Below, in pieces: positions 7,707 to 18,685 of a stretch of 64,000 nucleotides of DNA; within the stretch, counting starts at the first letter, position 1, and each line of letters starts with the position of its first letter. Source of the DNA: Bosea sp. OAE506 (GTDB lineage Bacteria > Pseudomonadota > Alphaproteobacteria > Rhizobiales > Beijerinckiaceae). The stretch is taken from assembly GCF_040546595.1 (NCBI RefSeq), contig NZ_JBEPOB010000001.1, positions 983,501-1,047,500 of the forward strand, in the 5' to 3' direction. Under the pieces are notes generated by a model, which saw nothing but the letters and a program-made list of their open reading frames with translations, did not search any database and was not told the origin of the DNA. The position numbers and the translations under genes are program-made.

Positions 7707-9179
7707 TCAGGCGTGGTAGGCGCGCTCGCCATGCTCGGCGATGTCGAGGCCCTCGCGCTCCGCATCGGGGGCGACGCGCAGGCCGACGATCACATCGACG
7801 ATCTTGAAGAGGATCAGCGAGCCGACGCCGCTGAAGACCAGCGTGAACAGCACGGCCTTGACCTGGGCCATGAAGGCGGTGCCGAACTCATAGGCGCCGA
7901 CCGCCAGTTCGCCGGGCTTCGAGCTGTAGTCCGGGATGCCCGCGCCGCCGAGATCGACATTGACGAGAATGCCGGTGGCGAGCGCACCCAGGATGCCGCC
8001 GATGCAGTGGATGCCGAAGACGTCGAGCGAGTCGTCGTAGCCGAGCGCGTTCTTCACCGTCGAGCAGAAGACGAAGCAGACCGTGCCGGAGACGAAGCCG
8101 AGGATGATGCAGCCCATCGGGCCGGCGAAGCCTGCGGCCGGGGTAACGGCGACGAGGCCGGCCACCGCGCCGGAGACCATGCCGAGCATCGAGGGCTTGC
8201 CCTTGACCGCCCATTCCACGAACAGCCAGGCGACGGCTGCGGCGGCGGTGGCGACGAAGGTGTTGACCATCGCGAGCGCGGCGGTGCCGTTGGCCTCGAG
8301 GTTCGAGCCGGCGTTGAAGCCGAACCAACCGACCCAGAGCAGGGCGCCGCCGATCAGGGTCATGGTCAGCGAGTGCGGGGCCATCAGCTCCTTGCCGTAG
8401 CCGATGCGCTTGCCGATCAGGATGCAGCCGACGAGGCCGGCGATGCCCGCATTGATGTGCACCACGGTGCCGCCGGCGAAGTCGAGCGCGCCCCACTTGA
8501 AGAGCATGCCGGCATCGGCGTTGACGGCGTCGAGCGCAGCCTGCGCGGCCGCCTTGCCGTCGGCGCCGGCCTCGGCGAGCGCCTTGGCAGCGTTGCCGAC
8601 CGCATCCGGGCCACCCCAGTACCAGACCATATGGGCCATCGGGAAGTAGATGAAGGTGACCCAGAGGACGGTGAAGAGCAGCAGCGCCGAGAACTTCATG
8701 CGCTCGGCGAAGGCGCCGACGATGAGGGCCGGGGTGATGCAGGCGAAGGTCATCTGGAAGGCCAGATAGACATATTCGGGGATGACGACGCCGTTGGAGA
8801 AGGTGGCGACGGTGGTGGTGGCGTCGACGCCGCGCAGGAAGGCCTTCGAGAAGCCGCCGACATAGTCGTTCAGGCCGCCGCCATTGGTGAAGGCGAGCGA
8901 GTAGCCGAAGATCACCCACATCAGGGCGACGATGCTCACGATCGCGAACACCTGAGTGAGGACGGAGAGCATGTTCTTGCTGCGGACGAGGCCGCCATAG
9001 AACAGGGCGAGGCCCGGGATCGTCATGAGGAAGACCAGGACGGTCGAGCTCATCATGAAGGCGACGTCACCCTTGTTGGGGACGGGCGCGGGGGCGGCGG
9101 GCGTCTGGGCGAGCGCGCCGCCGGCGGCGGCGAGCGCCAGCGCGACGAGCCCGACCCGGCTGATGGTCTTGAAGTGCAT
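7707..9179 (-). CDS. amtB: Ammonium transporter AmtB
   Basis: This is a 490-residue inner-membrane channel that imports ammonium. A signal-like N-terminus (about 1-24, ending ALAQ) precedes 11 predicted membrane helices. The twin pore histidines are seen in HINAGIAG and HCIGGILG, and the family block CITPALIVGAFAERMKF is present. It follows glnK by 32 bases in the usual glnK-amtB order, so the PII protein made with it can plug the channel. A GAGGAG ribosome site lies just ahead of the ATG at 9179. It is probably transcribed from the nitrogen-regulated promoter ahead of glnK. Confidence 0.96.
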   Translation of the reverse strand: MHFKTISRVGLVALALAAAGGALAQTPAAPAPVPNKGDVAFMMSSTVLVFLMTIPGLALFYGGLVRSKNMLSVLTQVFAIVSIVALMWVIFGYSLAFTNGGGLNDYVGGFSKAFLRGVDATTTVATFSNGVVIPEYVYLAFQMTFACITPALIVGAFAERMKFSALLLFTVLWVTFIYFPMAHMVWYWGGPDAVGNAAKALAEAGADGKAAAQAALDAVNADAGMLFKWGALDFAGGTVVHINAGIAGLVGCILIGKRIGYGKELMAPHSLTMTLIGGALLWVGWFGFNAGSNLEANGTAALAMVNTFVATAAAAVAWLFVEWAVKGKPSMLGMVSGAVAGLVAVTPAAGFAGPMGCIILGFVSGTVCFVFCSTVKNALGYDDSLDVFGIHCIGGILGALATGILVNVDLGGAGIPDYSSKPGELAVGAYEFGTAFMAQVKAVLFTLVFSGVGSLILFKIVDVIVGLRVAPDAEREGLDIAEHGERAYHA

Positions 9180-9211
9180 CGTTTGAAACTCCTCGGAAGG
9201 ATCGCGTGTGA

Positions 9212-9787
<576 letters not shown>

Positions 9788-10657
9788 TCAGACGCGGTCC
9801 GGCCGCGGCCGGACCAGGCCTTCCTGAGCGACCGAGGCGACAAGCCGGCCCTGCCGGTCGAAGACCAGCCCGCGCGAGAAGCCGCGCGCGCCCGAGGCGG
9901 AGGGGCTGTCCTGCGCATAGAGCAGCCATTCGTCCGCGCGGAACGGCCGGTGAAACCAGAGCGCATGGTCGAGACTGGCGGCCTGCACCGTCGGATCGAA
10001 GACGGTGGTGCCATGGGCGATCAGGCTCGAATCGAGCAGCATCAGGTCCGAGGCATAGGCGAGCACGGCCTGATGGACCGCCGGATCGTCAGGCAGGGGC
10101 TGCATCGCCCGGATCCAGACATGGAAGCGCGGCTCCATCGTCTCGCCGGTGCCGGCATAGCGGCGCAGCTCGACCGGGCGGATCTCGATCGGCCGTTCGC
10201 GCTGGTAATAGGCGCGCACGGCCTTGGGCATGTTGGGCAGGATGTCGCGGCTCATCGCGTCGCGATCGGGCAGATCCTCCGGCGGCGGCACGTCGGGCAT
10301 CGGCATCTGGTGGTCGTAGCCGGTCTCCTCCACCTGGAAGGAGGCGGACATGGCGAAGATGGCCTCGCCTTTCTGGATCGCCAGCACGCGCCGGGTCGTG
10401 AAGGAGCGGCCGTCGCGCAGCCGGTCGACCTCGTAGATGATCGGGATCTCGGGATCGCCGCCGAGCAGGAAATAGGCGTGCAGGGAATGGGGCTGGCGGC
10501 CCTCCACCGTCTTGCAGGCGGCGTAGAGCGATTGCGCGATGACCTGCCCGCCGAAGACGCGCGGCCAGCCGACGCGGGGGCTGCGACCCCGGAACAGATT
10601 GCGCTCGAGCGGCTCGAGGTCGAGGATCGACATCAGGGAGTCGCTGATCTGGGACAT
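9788..10657 (-). CDS. tesB: Acyl-CoA thioesterase II
   Basis: This is a 289-residue double-hotdog thioesterase that hydrolyses acyl-CoA to free fatty acid and CoA in the cytoplasm. Family blocks visible include FGGQVIAQSLYAA near residue 35, HSLHAYFLLGGD, ASFQVEE in the first hotdog and YASDLMLLDSS plus SLDHALWFHRPFR in the second. The start at 10657 (MSQISDSLMSILDLEP) gives the usual N-terminus; an open frame runs further upstream but looks non-coding. It is divergent from the ubiquinone hydroxylase gene, with 149 bases between the starts. Confidence 0.92.
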   Translation of the reverse strand: MSQISDSLMSILDLEPLERNLFRGRSPRVGWPRVFGGQVIAQSLYAACKTVEGRQPHSLHAYFLLGGDPEIPIIYEVDRLRDGRSFTTRRVLAIQKGEAIFAMSASFQVEETGYDHQMPMPDVPPPEDLPDRDAMSRDILPNMPKAVRAYYQRERPIEIRPVELRRYAGTGETMEPRFHVWIRAMQPLPDDPAVHQAVLAYASDLMLLDSSLIAHGTTVFDPTVQAASLDHALWFHRPFRADEWLLYAQDSPSASGARGFSRGLVFDRQGRLVASVAQEGLVRPRPDRV

Positions 10658-10806
10658 GGTCGAACAGGCTCTGGCGGCGGGCGGGTTGACGGTGAAGCCG
10701 GCATGCGCGCACAGCAGCCGCCGGTTCCGCCGCATCAGCACCGACCCGTCCCGGATCGTCAAGGCGGGAGGGGCACGCGCTCCCGTGGCGATGAGGAGGA
10801 TGGCGC

Positions 10807-12054
10807 ATGAGCGAGCAGACACGGCCGAGCGAGGTGATCGTCATCGCCGGCGGCGGCATTGCCGGGCTTTCGCTGGCGCTTGCGCTGAAGCAGGCGCTCG
10901 GGAACGCCTTCGCGGTCATCGTCGCCGATCCGGTGTTCGCGCGCCCGGGGCTACCCGATACGCGCGCCTATGCGGTCGCCGCGGCGGCCCAAGCGATGCT
11001 CACCTCGCTCGGCATCTGGGACAAGATCGCGGACGGCGCGCAGGCCATGACCGAGATGGTCGTCTCCGACAGCCGCAGCGGCGATGTCGTGAGGCCGGTC
11101 TTTCTGACCTTCGACGGCGAGGTCGAGCCGGGGCAGCCCTTCGCCCATATGGTCGGCAGCGGGGCACTGATCGAGGCGCTGACCGCCGCCTGCCGCGAGG
11201 CGGGCGTCCAGCTGCGGGGCGAGGGCGTGGCGCGCTTCGACAGCGGCGAGGCGGGTGTCAGCGTCGTGCTCGCGGGCGGCGAAGCGTTGCGGGCCCGGCT
11301 GCTCGTCGCGGCGGATGGAGCCCGCTCGAGGCTGCGCGAGCAGGCCGGCATCGGCTGGGTCGGCTGGGATTACGCCCAGTCGGGGCTGGTGGCGACGATC
11401 GGCCATGAGCGGCCGCATGGCGGGCGGGCGGTCGAGCATTTCCTGCCGTCGGGCCCCTTCGCGATCCTGCCGCTCAGCGATGGCGGGCGGCTGGGGCATC
11501 GCTCCTCGATGGTCTGGAGCGAGCGCAATGAGAACGTGCCGGCGCTGCTTTCGCTCGACGAGGAGGGCATGCTCGCGGAAATCGAACGGCGCTTCGGACT
11601 GGAACTCGGCGAGATCGCGCTGGAGAGCCCGGTGATGGCGCATCCGCTCGGCTTCGGCGTGGCGCGCCGCTTCGTCGGCGAGCGGCTGGCCCTGCTCGGC
11701 GACGCCGCGCATGTGATCCATCCGATCGCCGGCCAGGGTCTCAATCTCGGCCTCAAGGATGTCGCGGCGCTGGCCGAGATCATCGTCGATGCCGCTCGTC
11801 TCGGGCTCGATCCGGGCGCTGGCGATGTGCTCGAGGGCTATGAGCAGGCGCGACGCTTCGACACGGTGGCGATGGGCGCGGTCACGGACGGGCTCAACCG
11901 GCTGTTTTCCAACGACGCGACGCCGCTGCGGCTGGCGCGCGATCTGGGCCTGGGGCTGGTCGATCGGCTGCCGGGGCTGAAGCGCTTCTTCATCCGCGAG
12001 GCGGCGGGTGTCGCCGGTGCGCCGCCGCGTCTGCTGCGCGGCGAGGCGCTCTGA
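10807..12054 (+). CDS. UbiH/UbiF/Coq6-family FAD-dependent hydroxylase
   Basis: This is a 415-residue flavoprotein monooxygenase of the group that hydroxylates the ubiquinone ring. It has the N-terminal dinucleotide fold GGGIAGLS (about 15-22) and the FAD ribityl-binding block GDAAHVIHPIAGQGLNLG (from about residue 298), with YEQARR following. Which ring position it modifies cannot be read from sequence; alphaproteobacteria use UbiL/UbiM-type enzymes with relaxed specificity. The ATG at 10807 has a GAGGAGGAT site close upstream. A dispersed repeat follows its stop codon. Confidence 0.87.
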   Translation: MSEQTRPSEVIVIAGGGIAGLSLALALKQALGNAFAVIVADPVFARPGLPDTRAYAVAAAAQAMLTSLGIWDKIADGAQAMTEMVVSDSRSGDVVRPVFLTFDGEVEPGQPFAHMVGSGALIEALTAACREAGVQLRGEGVARFDSGEAGVSVVLAGGEALRARLLVAADGARSRLREQAGIGWVGWDYAQSGLVATIGHERPHGGRAVEHFLPSGPFAILPLSDGGRLGHRSSMVWSERNENVPALLSLDEEGMLAEIERRFGLELGEIALESPVMAHPLGFGVARRFVGERLALLGDAAHVIHPIAGQGLNLGLKDVAALAEIIVDAARLGLDPGAGDVLEGYEQARRFDTVAMGAVTDGLNRLFSNDATPLRLARDLGLGLVDRLPGLKRFFIREAAGVAGAPPRLLRGEAL

Positions 12055-12061
12055 AGGGGTA

Positions 12062-12152
12062 CGTCATGGTCGGGCTTGACCCGACCATCTCTGTCCGGAC
12101 GTGATCGGCAGGAGATTCTCGGGTCTCCGCTGCGCTTCGCCCGAGAATGACG
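12062..12152. repeat. Dispersed two-hairpin repeat, copy R2
   Basis: This copy is bounded by CGTCAT and ATGACG. It has the left hairpin GTCGGG/CCCGAC and the right hairpin ATTCTCGGG/CCCGAGAAT. It starts eight bases after the hydroxylase stop and ends eight bases before the stop of the convergent Trm112 gene, so it fills the whole gap between two convergent genes. Confidence 0.85.
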
Positions 12153-12159
12153 CCGTCTC

Positions 12160-12360
12160 TCACTCGTCCAGCGGGCGGGCTTCCTCGGGCAGCATGATCG
12201 GGATGCCGTCGCGGATCGGATAGGCGAGCTTCGCAGCGCGGCTGATCAGCTCCTGTTTCGCGGCGTCATACTCCAGCGTCGCCTTGGTCAGCGGGCAGAC
12301 GAGGATTTCCAGCAGCTTCGGGTCGATCCGGCTGGCGGTATCGGGAACGGACTCGGTCAT
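12160..12360 (-). CDS. Trm112 / UPF0434 family small protein
   Basis: This is a 66-residue protein of the Trm112-like family. It carries [13 protein letters not shown] near residue 20 and the conserved tail [13 protein letters not shown]. Only one cysteine remains of the zinc-ribbon pair seen in eukaryotic Trm112, as is usual in the bacterial branch. Eukaryotic Trm112 activates several methyltransferases; the bacterial role is not established. It lies 26 bases downstream of gdhZ on the same strand and may be in its transcript. Confidence 0.85.
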   Translation of the reverse strand: MTESVPDTASRIDPKLLEILVCPLTKATLEYDAAKQELISRAAKLAYPIRDGIPIMLPEEARPLDE

Positions 12361-12386
12361 CGCAGGGCTTTCGGTTGGGTGGGCGC

Positions 12387-15300
12387 TCAGGCGCCCTTGC
12401 GGGGCAGATCGGCCAGCATGCCGGCCGCCACCATGAGTTTCGGGAGGGAGAGGCCGGACGCCGCGATGGCTTGGACGGTGCTGCGGCAGCGCTCGACATC
12501 GCTGCGGCGCGCCTCCTGCCAGGCGTCGAGGCCCGTGCCGCCCGCCGCGATCTCGCGGGTCAGGCCGGCCTGGGCGTCGAACAGCGTCTCGACGGCCCGC
12601 TCGCGGGCGAGCCGCTCGTAATCATCGGTGGCCGGCACGGCCGCGGCCGCGGTCGCGAGAGCCGACAGGCCGAAGATCGAATCGACTCCGAAATGAATCG
12701 CGGCGACGGAGGCGATGTCGCTGCCGGTCTGCCCGGCGATGTCGACGATTTCGGTCGCCTGGGCCAGGGTCGGCAGGCTGGCGATGCGTGCGGAGAGGTC
12801 GGCGGGCACGCCTTCAGCCGTCAGCACGGCGATGCGCGCCTGGCGGGCCTGGGCCTGGATGTCCGGCAGCAGCGTTTCAAGGGTCTCGGCCAGGGCGGCG
12901 ACGCCGGCGCGGTAATGCGAGACGGTCGCCTCGATGGCGCCGGGCTTGGCCGCGCCGCGGCGCAGGAACCAGCCCATACGGTCGCGCAGCAGGTCCTGAA
13001 CGGCGCCGTAGAGCGCGAGCTGGACCTTGCCGGGCAGCTTCGCGTCGAGCGCGTCGATCGCGCCGTTGAGCGAGATCAGGTCGAAGGCGTCGCGCGCCAC
13101 GGCATAGGCGGCGGCGATCGCGGGGATCTCGGCATGGGTGAGTGCTGAGAGCACCGGCACCAGCGTCGGCCCGCCCCGGTTGACGATGGCGTTGGCGAGC
13201 TGCGTCGCGACGATCTCGCGGCGCAGCTTGTGGCCGGCGATGTCGCCGGTATAGCGCTCGCGCAGCGCCTGCGGGAAGTACCGGACCAGCTCGCTGTTGA
13301 GATAGAGGTCGTCGGGGACGTCGGATTCCAGCAGCGCATCGTGCAAGGCGAGCTTGGCATAGGCGAGCAGCACGGCGAGCTCGGGTCGCGTCAGCGCCTC
13401 GCCGCGCTTCTCGCGCTCGGCCAGCACCGCGTCGCTCGGCAGGTACTCGACCGTGCGGTCGAGACGGCCCTGCGTCTCCAGCGTCTGCATCAGGTAGCGC
13501 AGGCCCGGCGTCGCGCCGGTGCCGCGGGCTTCGGTGAGCGAAAGCGCCAGCGTCTGCAGGTAGTTGTTGCGCAGGACGAGCTGGCCGACCTCTTCGGTCA
13601 TCTCCGCAAGCAGGGCGTTGCGGGCCTCTTCCGGCAGGCGGCCATCCTGGACCGGGCCGGCGAGCGCGATCTTGATGTTGACCTCGACGTCCGAGGTGTT
13701 GACGCCGGCGGAGTTGTCGATCGCGTCGGTGTTGAGGCGGATGCCGGCGCGGGCGGCCTCGATGCGGCCGCGCTGGGTCACGCCGAGATTGGCGCCCTCG
13801 CCGATCACGCGGGCGCCGACCTCGCCGCCGCTGATGCGGATCGGGTCGTTGGCGCGGTCGCCGACCTGCGCGTCGCTCTCGTCGGAGGCGCGGATATAGG
13901 TGCCGATGCCGCCGAACCAGAGCAGATCGACCTTCGCCTTCAGGATCGCGGTCATCAGCTCCGGCGGAGAGACCTCGGCCTTGGACAGGCCGAGCAGAGC
14001 CTGCACGGCCGGCGAGAGCGGAATGCTCTTGGCCTGGCGCGAGAAGACGCCGCCGCCGGCCGAGATCAGGCTCTTGTCGTAGTCCTGCCAGGAGGAGCGC
14101 GGCAGGTCGAACAGGCGCTGGCGCTCGGCCAGCGACCTGGCCGGGTCGGGATCGGGATCGAGGAAGATGTCGCGGTGGTCGAACGCCGCGACCAGCCTGA
14201 TCGCTGGCGAGAGCAGCATGCCGTTGCCGAAGACGTCGCCCGACATGTCGCCGACGCCCGCCACGGTGAAGGGCGTGGTCTGGATGTCGATGTCGACCTC
14301 GCGGAAATGCCGCTTCACCGCTTCCCAGGCGCCGCGGGCGGTGATGCCCATCTTCTTGTGGTCGTAGCCCTGCGAGCCGCCCGAGGCGAAGGCGTCGCCG
14401 AGCCAGTGGTGCTTTTCCAGCGAGAGCGCGTTGGCGGTATCGGAGAAGGTCGCCGTGCCCTTGTCGGCGGCGACGACGAGATAGGGATCGTCGCCGTCGT
14501 GGCGAACCGTGTCGGCCGGCGGAATCACCGTCTCGCCGTCGAGATTGTCGGTCAGCTCGAGCAGGGTGCGCACGAAGATGCGGTAGCTCTCGGTGCCCTC
14601 GGCGAACCAGGCGGCGCGGTCCGAAGCCGGCGGCAGGTGCTTGGGCACGAAGCCGCCCTTGGCGCCGACGGGCACGATGACCGCGTTCTTGACCTGCTGC
14701 GCCTTGACGAGGCCGAGCACCTCGGTGCGGAAATCCTGCGGCCGGTCGGACCAGCGCAGGCCACCGCGTGCGACCTTGCCGAAGCGCAGATGGATGCCCT
14801 CGACGCGCGGCGAATAGACGAAGATCTCGTAGAGCGGGCGCGGCAGCGGCAGCGAATCGACCTTGGCGCAGTCGTATTTGATCGAGATCGTGCCGCGCGG
14901 CTGCCCGTCGGGGCCGATCTGGAAGAAATTGGTGCGCAGGGCCGCGTCGATCAGGTTGACGAGGCGACGCAGGATGCGGTCCTCGTCGAGGCTGCTGACG
15001 GCGTCGAGCGCGGTCTCGATCGCCCGGCGCTCGCCCTCCATCTTCTCACCGCGCTCACCCTCGCCGAGGCGGGGATCGAATTTCGCGATGAAGAGTGCGA
15101 CCAGCCCGGCGGCGATGGCGGGATGACGCGCCAGCGCGTCGGCAATGTAGCCCTGCGCATAGGGCGCCCCGACCTGGCGCAGATAGCGCCCGAGCGCCCG
15201 CAGCAGCGAGGCTTCGCGCCAGGCGAGCCCCGCCGCCAGCACGAGCTGGTCGAAGCGGTCCGACTCGGCGAGCCCGCGGAACTGCGCCATCATCGCAGCT

Positions 15301-17222
15301 TCGAGCGCGGGCCCGAGGCGGGAGACGTCGATCTCGCCGTCGTCGGCGCGCTCCAGCGTCATGTCGTGGAGCCAGACGCGGGTGGTGTCGGCGGCCTCGC
15401 CGGCGGCCGGCTGCGGCGTGATGTTGTAGGTCCGCTCGTTGACGACGCGGAAACCCATGTTCTCCAGCACCGGCACGCGGGCCGAGAGCGAGATCGCCGC
15501 GCCCCGTGAGAAGACCTTGAGATTGGCGCGCGTCGCCGGGTCGCCCTCGCGGCGGTAGAGATCGACGGAGCGCGGCCGCTCGGCGCTCATGCGCTGCAGC
15601 AGGTCGATATCGGCCAGCGTCTCTGTGGGAGAGAAACGGTCGCGATAGGCGGCCCCGAAGGCCTCGGCATAGCGCTCGGCCAGCGCACGGGCTGCCGGGC
15701 CGGAGCGTTGCGCGTCGAGCACGTCCTTCAGGCCGTCGCTCCAGGTCCGCACGATCGCCGTGATGCCGGCTTCCAGCGTCGGGCGGTCGATGCGGGGCGT
15801 TTTCCCCTCGTCGCGGCCGATGATGTAGTGCGTGCGGGCGAGCGGCCCCTCGGGATAGGCCGGGTAGGCGGCCGAGATCCGGCCCTGATAGATGCCTGCC
15901 AGGAACTCGCCGACGCGGCGGCGCACGCGGGTGTCGTAGCGGTCCTTGGGGATGAAAACGAGGATCGAGACGAAGCGGTCGAACTCGTCGACGCGGGCCA
16001 GCGCGCGGATGCGCGGCCGCTCGGTGAGCTGGAGGATGGCGAGCGCGAAGCTCTCCAGTGTCGCGGCGTCGATCTGGAAAAGCTCGTCGCGCGGATAGGC
16101 GTCGAGCACGTTGTAGAGGGCGCGGCCGGAATAGCTCGCCGGATCGAAGCCGATGTTCTTGGCGACGCGGGCGACCTTGAGCCGCAGATACGGGATGGCG
16201 AGCGCGCTGCCGGTATAGGCGTTCGAGGTCAGCAGACCGACGATGCGCAATTCGCCGTCGAGCCGCCCGTCGGGCGTGAACAGCTTGACGCCGACATAGT
16301 CGAGATGGACGCGGCGGTGCACCCGGCTCTTGACGTTGGCCTTGGTGATGATCAGCGCCTGCGGCTTGGCCAGGAAGGCGCGGATCTCCGGCGTGACGGT
16401 GACCATCTCGCGGTTCTTGCGGAGCACCTTCACCGCCGGATCGCGCAGGATACCGAGGCCGGAGCCCTCGATCGGGTCGGCGGCCGCATCGCCGTTCGGG
16501 AAGCGGTAGGCGCGGATGCCGAGCAGGGTGAAGTTGTCGCCGGCGATCCATTCGAGGAATTGCAGCGCCTCGGAGACCTCGTCCTCCGGCAGCGGCGGCG
16601 GGTTGCCGCGATAGGCCTGGATCACCTCGGTGATGCGGCCGCGCATCGCGGCCCAATCCTCGACCGCCAGGCCGACATCGGTATAGACGCGCTCGAGGCC
16701 GATACGCAGACGGTCGCGCGCCTCGGGCGAATCGATGCGTTCGAGCACGATCTGGATCAGGCTCTCGCGGCGCGTGCCTTCCGGGGCGCGGCCGGCGGCT
16801 TCGCCGGCGAGCGAGAGGAAGGCGCCGTCCGCGGCGCGCGCGACGGCGAGGATGGGGTGCGAGACGAGGCGCGGCTCGTAACCCTGGTCGGCCAGCTCGG
16901 CCAGCGTCGAGTCGAGCAGGAACGGCTTGTTCTCGTTGACGACCTCGAGAATCGTGAGCTGACGCTCGCGGCCCTCGCCGGCATAGGCCTCGTCGCGGAA
17001 ACGCAGATTGATCGCCTCGGGCGCGCGCGGAGCGCTCAGATGGTCGAAGGCGGCGGCGGCGGCGCGGGCGAGCAGTTCGGGTGGGAGCGCCTCGAGATCC
17101 TCGGCGACGGCGCGTCCGTAGAGCAGGCGGGGGAACTCGGCGGGCATCGAACCGGACAGGCCGGCTGCGGCACCCTCGATGGCGGAAACGGCCGCCGCCG
17201 CCTGGTTCACGCGCTTGCCCAT
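12387..17222 (-). CDS. gdhZ: NAD-dependent glutamate dehydrogenase, large 180-kDa class
   Basis: This 1611-residue cytoplasmic enzyme oxidises glutamate to 2-oxoglutarate and ammonia with NAD. About 700 N-terminal residues form the regulatory ACT-like region. The catalytic part follows, with the substrate lysine block [10 protein letters not shown] near residue 850, [17 protein letters not shown] near 960 and the nucleotide-fold block [14 protein letters not shown] near 995. Length and layout match the S_1760-type class found in Caulobacter (GdhZ). It is known there to bind and influence FtsZ, but no sequence feature here tests that. The ATG at 17222 has a fair AGGGGTGG ribosome site. Confidence 0.94.
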   Translation of the reverse strand: MGKRVNQAAAAVSAIEGAAAGLSGSMPAEFPRLLYGRAVAEDLEALPPELLARAAAAAFDHLSAPRAPEAINLRFRDEAYAGEGRERQLTILEVVNENKPFLLDSTLAELADQGYEPRLVSHPILAVARAADGAFLSLAGEAAGRAPEGTRRESLIQIVLERIDSPEARDRLRIGLERVYTDVGLAVEDWAAMRGRITEVIQAYRGNPPPLPEDEVSEALQFLEWIAGDNFTLLGIRAYRFPNGDAAADPIEGSGLGILRDPAVKVLRKNREMVTVTPEIRAFLAKPQALIITKANVKSRVHRRVHLDYVGVKLFTPDGRLDGELRIVGLLTSNAYTGSALAIPYLRLKVARVAKNIGFDPASYSGRALYNVLDAYPRDELFQIDAATLESFALAILQLTERPRIRALARVDEFDRFVSILVFIPKDRYDTRVRRRVGEFLAGIYQGRISAAYPAYPEGPLARTHYIIGRDEGKTPRIDRPTLEAGITAIVRTWSDGLKDVLDAQRSGPAARALAERYAEAFGAAYRDRFSPTETLADIDLLQRMSAERPRSVDLYRREGDPATRANLKVFSRGAAISLSARVPVLENMGFRVVNERTYNITPQPAAGEAADTTRVWLHDMTLERADDGEIDVSRLGPALEAAMMAQFRGLAESDRFDQLVLAAGLAWREASLLRALGRYLRQVGAPYAQGYIADALARHPAIAAGLVALFIAKFDPRLGEGERGEKMEGERRAIETALDAVSSLDEDRILRRLVNLIDAALRTNFFQIGPDGQPRGTISIKYDCAKVDSLPLPRPLYEIFVYSPRVEGIHLRFGKVARGGLRWSDRPQDFRTEVLGLVKAQQVKNAVIVPVGAKGGFVPKHLPPASDRAAWFAEGTESYRIFVRTLLELTDNLDGETVIPPADTVRHDGDDPYLVVAADKGTATFSDTANALSLEKHHWLGDAFASGGSQGYDHKKMGITARGAWEAVKRHFREVDIDIQTTPFTVAGVGDMSGDVFGNGMLLSPAIRLVAAFDHRDIFLDPDPDPARSLAERQRLFDLPRSSWQDYDKSLISAGGGVFSRQAKSIPLSPAVQALLGLSKAEVSPPELMTAILKAKVDLLWFGGIGTYIRASDESDAQVGDRANDPIRISGGEVGARVIGEGANLGVTQRGRIEAARAGIRLNTDAIDNSAGVNTSDVEVNIKIALAGPVQDGRLPEEARNALLAEMTEEVGQLVLRNNYLQTLALSLTEARGTGATPGLRYLMQTLETQGRLDRTVEYLPSDAVLAEREKRGEALTRPELAVLLAYAKLALHDALLESDVPDDLYLNSELVRYFPQALRERYTGDIAGHKLRREIVATQLANAIVNRGGPTLVPVLSALTHAEIPAIAAAYAVARDAFDLISLNGAIDALDAKLPGKVQLALYGAVQDLLRDRMGWFLRRGAAKPGAIEATVSHYRAGVAALAETLETLLPDIQAQARQARIAVLTAEGVPADLSARIASLPTLAQATEIVDIAGQTGSDIASVAAIHFGVDSIFGLSALATAAAAVPATDDYERLARERAVETLFDAQAGLTREIAAGGTGLDAWQEARRSDVERCRSTVQAIAASGLSLPKLMVAAGMLADLPRKGA

Positions 17223-17326
17223 GGTCCACCCCTGTTATTTTGCCGCAGCGATGACATAGGCTGGGGCGCCTTTCAATCTCGGCGCAGCGCCGGGATCAGG
17301 CTCCCGACGACACGACAGGACGTACC

Positions 17327-17944
17327 ATGGCGGCCAATCATGACAAACCGAAGCCCGGCGAGGCGCCCTCCCGGCAGGGTCTCGACGAGCCCGCGATGGC
17401 GCTCGGCCTGCCGCAGGGCACGCTCTCGGCGGCGAATCAGGCCTATTTCGATAAATGCCTCGAGAAGCTCGGCTTCGTGCCGAACGTGCTCGTGGCCTAT
17501 GCCCATGACGACGCCAAGCTCTCGGCCTTCGCGGCCTTCTACAACGACCTGATGCTGGCGCCTTCGGGGCTGTCGAAGCTGGAGCGCGAGATGATCGCGG
17601 TCGCGGTGTCGAGCGTAAACCGCTGCTATTACTGTCTGACGGCCCATGGCGCCGCGGTGCGCCAGCTCTCGCAGGATCCGGTGCTCGGCGAGCTGATGGC
17701 GATGAACCATCGCGCGGCCGACCTGCCGCCGCGCCACCGGGCGATGCTCGACTTCGCGGTGAAGCTGACGGAGGCGCCCCATCTCATCGGCGAGGGCGAC
17801 CGGCAGGGCCTGCGCGAGGTCGGCTTCTCGGAGCGGGACATCTGGGATGTGTCGGCGGTGGCGGCGTTCTTCAACATGTCGAACCGCATGGCCTCTGCGG
17901 TCGATATGCGGCCAAACGCCGAGTATCACGCGCAGGCCCGCTGA
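17327..17944 (+). CDS. Peroxidase-related protein, AhpD-like fold
   Basis: This is a 205-residue protein of the carboxymuconolactone decarboxylase/AhpD superfamily, of the 'peroxidase-related enzyme' type. The active-site motif is CYYCLTAHG with C100, C103 and H107, which supports thiol-dependent peroxidase chemistry in the cytoplasm. The surrounding helices and length agree with the family. It is divergent from gdhZ with 104 bases between starts. Its physiological reductant is unknown, and no partner ahpC is in the window. Confidence 0.87.
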   Translation: MAANHDKPKPGEAPSRQGLDEPAMALGLPQGTLSAANQAYFDKCLEKLGFVPNVLVAYAHDDAKLSAFAAFYNDLMLAPSGLSKLEREMIAVAVSSVNRCYYCLTAHGAAVRQLSQDPVLGELMAMNHRAADLPPRHRAMLDFAVKLTEAPHLIGEGDRQGLREVGFSERDIWDVSAVAAFFNMSNRMASAVDMRPNAEYHAQAR

Positions 17945-17970
17945 AGCCGCGGGCCCGAGCAGTGGCACCA

Positions 17971-18001
17971 AAGAAAAACGGCCGGCGCGAAACGCCAGCC
18001 G
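17971..18001 (-). terminator. Rho-independent terminator on the minus strand, with no annotated gene ahead of it
   Basis: Nine paired positions (17979-17987 with 17993-18001, one of them a G-U pair in the minus-strand RNA) and a five-base loop are followed by TTTTTCTTT on the minus strand. No minus-strand protein gene ends here: the next one upstream on that strand is the GNAT at 18686. It therefore points to an unannotated minus-strand transcript. Confidence 0.75.
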
Positions 18002-18240
18002 CTGAGTTGGCCCCGACTGAACTGGCCCGGCCCCGCACGATCCGCGGGGGGCTGGGGGGCTGACAAACCGAAGATCGGCGAAGCCGGGCCGTCGAGGCAA
18101 CGTCGGCATCAGACCCACGCAACAGGGCGGCCGCTTGGCCCGATCGCGGCGAAAATGCGGCGATGCTGACGAAGCCGTGATGGCCCACCAGCCACGCCAA
18201 CGGCTTCGCAGAGGCGGGGAGGATTGCTTGCCAGCGCAGC
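17971..18240 (-). ncRNA. Candidate small RNA (unidentified)
   Basis: The 360-base gap between the AhpD-like gene and DUF2794 has no credible protein gene. It ends on the minus strand with a strong intrinsic terminator. The minus-strand RNA can fold: GGCCCGGC near 18083 pairs with GCCGGGCC near 18029, enclosing a CCGA/UCGG hairpin and a CCCCGC/GCGGGG hairpin. Further up, GAAGCCG pairs with CGGCUUC around 18170-18210. The 5' end is not determined; 18240 is an estimate. It does not show the SRP RNA tetraloop block, RNase P signatures or a tmRNA tag. 6S RNA or a lineage-specific regulator remain possible. Confidence 0.4.
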
Positions 18241-18307
18241 ATCTCGGGCGCATCATTCTCCGCCCAATCTCAAAGCGAGCCCTCGCGGCCGCGAATCGGG
18301 AGGCGCC

Positions 18308-18676
18308 ATGAGCGAGAGCGAGACGCCGCAATCGCAGGCGGGCAACGGGGTGATTCCCTTTCCCGCTCCCGCAAAGCCAGCCACGGTCACGTTCGATCGT
18401 CGGGAATTGTCCGAGCTGCTCAATCTCTACGGACGCATGGTGGCCGCCGGCGAATGGCGCGACTACGCGATCGATTTCCTCAAGGATCAGGCGCAGTTCT
18501 CGGTCTATCGGCGCTCCTCGGAGGTGCCGCTCTACCGCATCGTCAAGGATCCCGCGCTCGCCAAGCGACAGGGAGCCTATTCGGTCGTCGCGGCGACGGG
18601 GCTCGTTCTGAAGCGCGGCACCGAGCTGTCCCGCGTGCTGCGCGTGCTAGACAAGAAACTGAGCGTGGTCGGCTGA
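18308..18676 (+). CDS. DUF2794 domain protein
   Basis: This 122-residue cytoplasmic protein of unknown function is highly conserved in Hyphomicrobiales. The diagnostic stretch VTFDRRELSELLNLYGRM begins near residue 27. RDYAIDFLKDQAQFSVYR follows, and the C-terminal RVLRVLDKKLS ends the domain. There is no signal peptide or membrane segment. The ATG at 18308 is chosen because GGGAGG lies just ahead of it and the longer open frame upstream runs into the candidate RNA region. It converges with the GNAT gene, nine bases away. Confidence 0.9.
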   Translation: MSESETPQSQAGNGVIPFPAPAKPATVTFDRRELSELLNLYGRMVAAGEWRDYAIDFLKDQAQFSVYRRSSEVPLYRIVKDPALAKRQGAYSVVAATGLVLKRGTELSRVLRVLDKKLSVVG

Positions 18677-18685
18677 GGCCGCCGC

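Noticed and set aside
13230..15509. 759-codon open frame opposite gdhZ
   Set aside because: It is a shadow of gdhZ codon structure, with low-complexity composition, no recognisable domain and no sensible start site.
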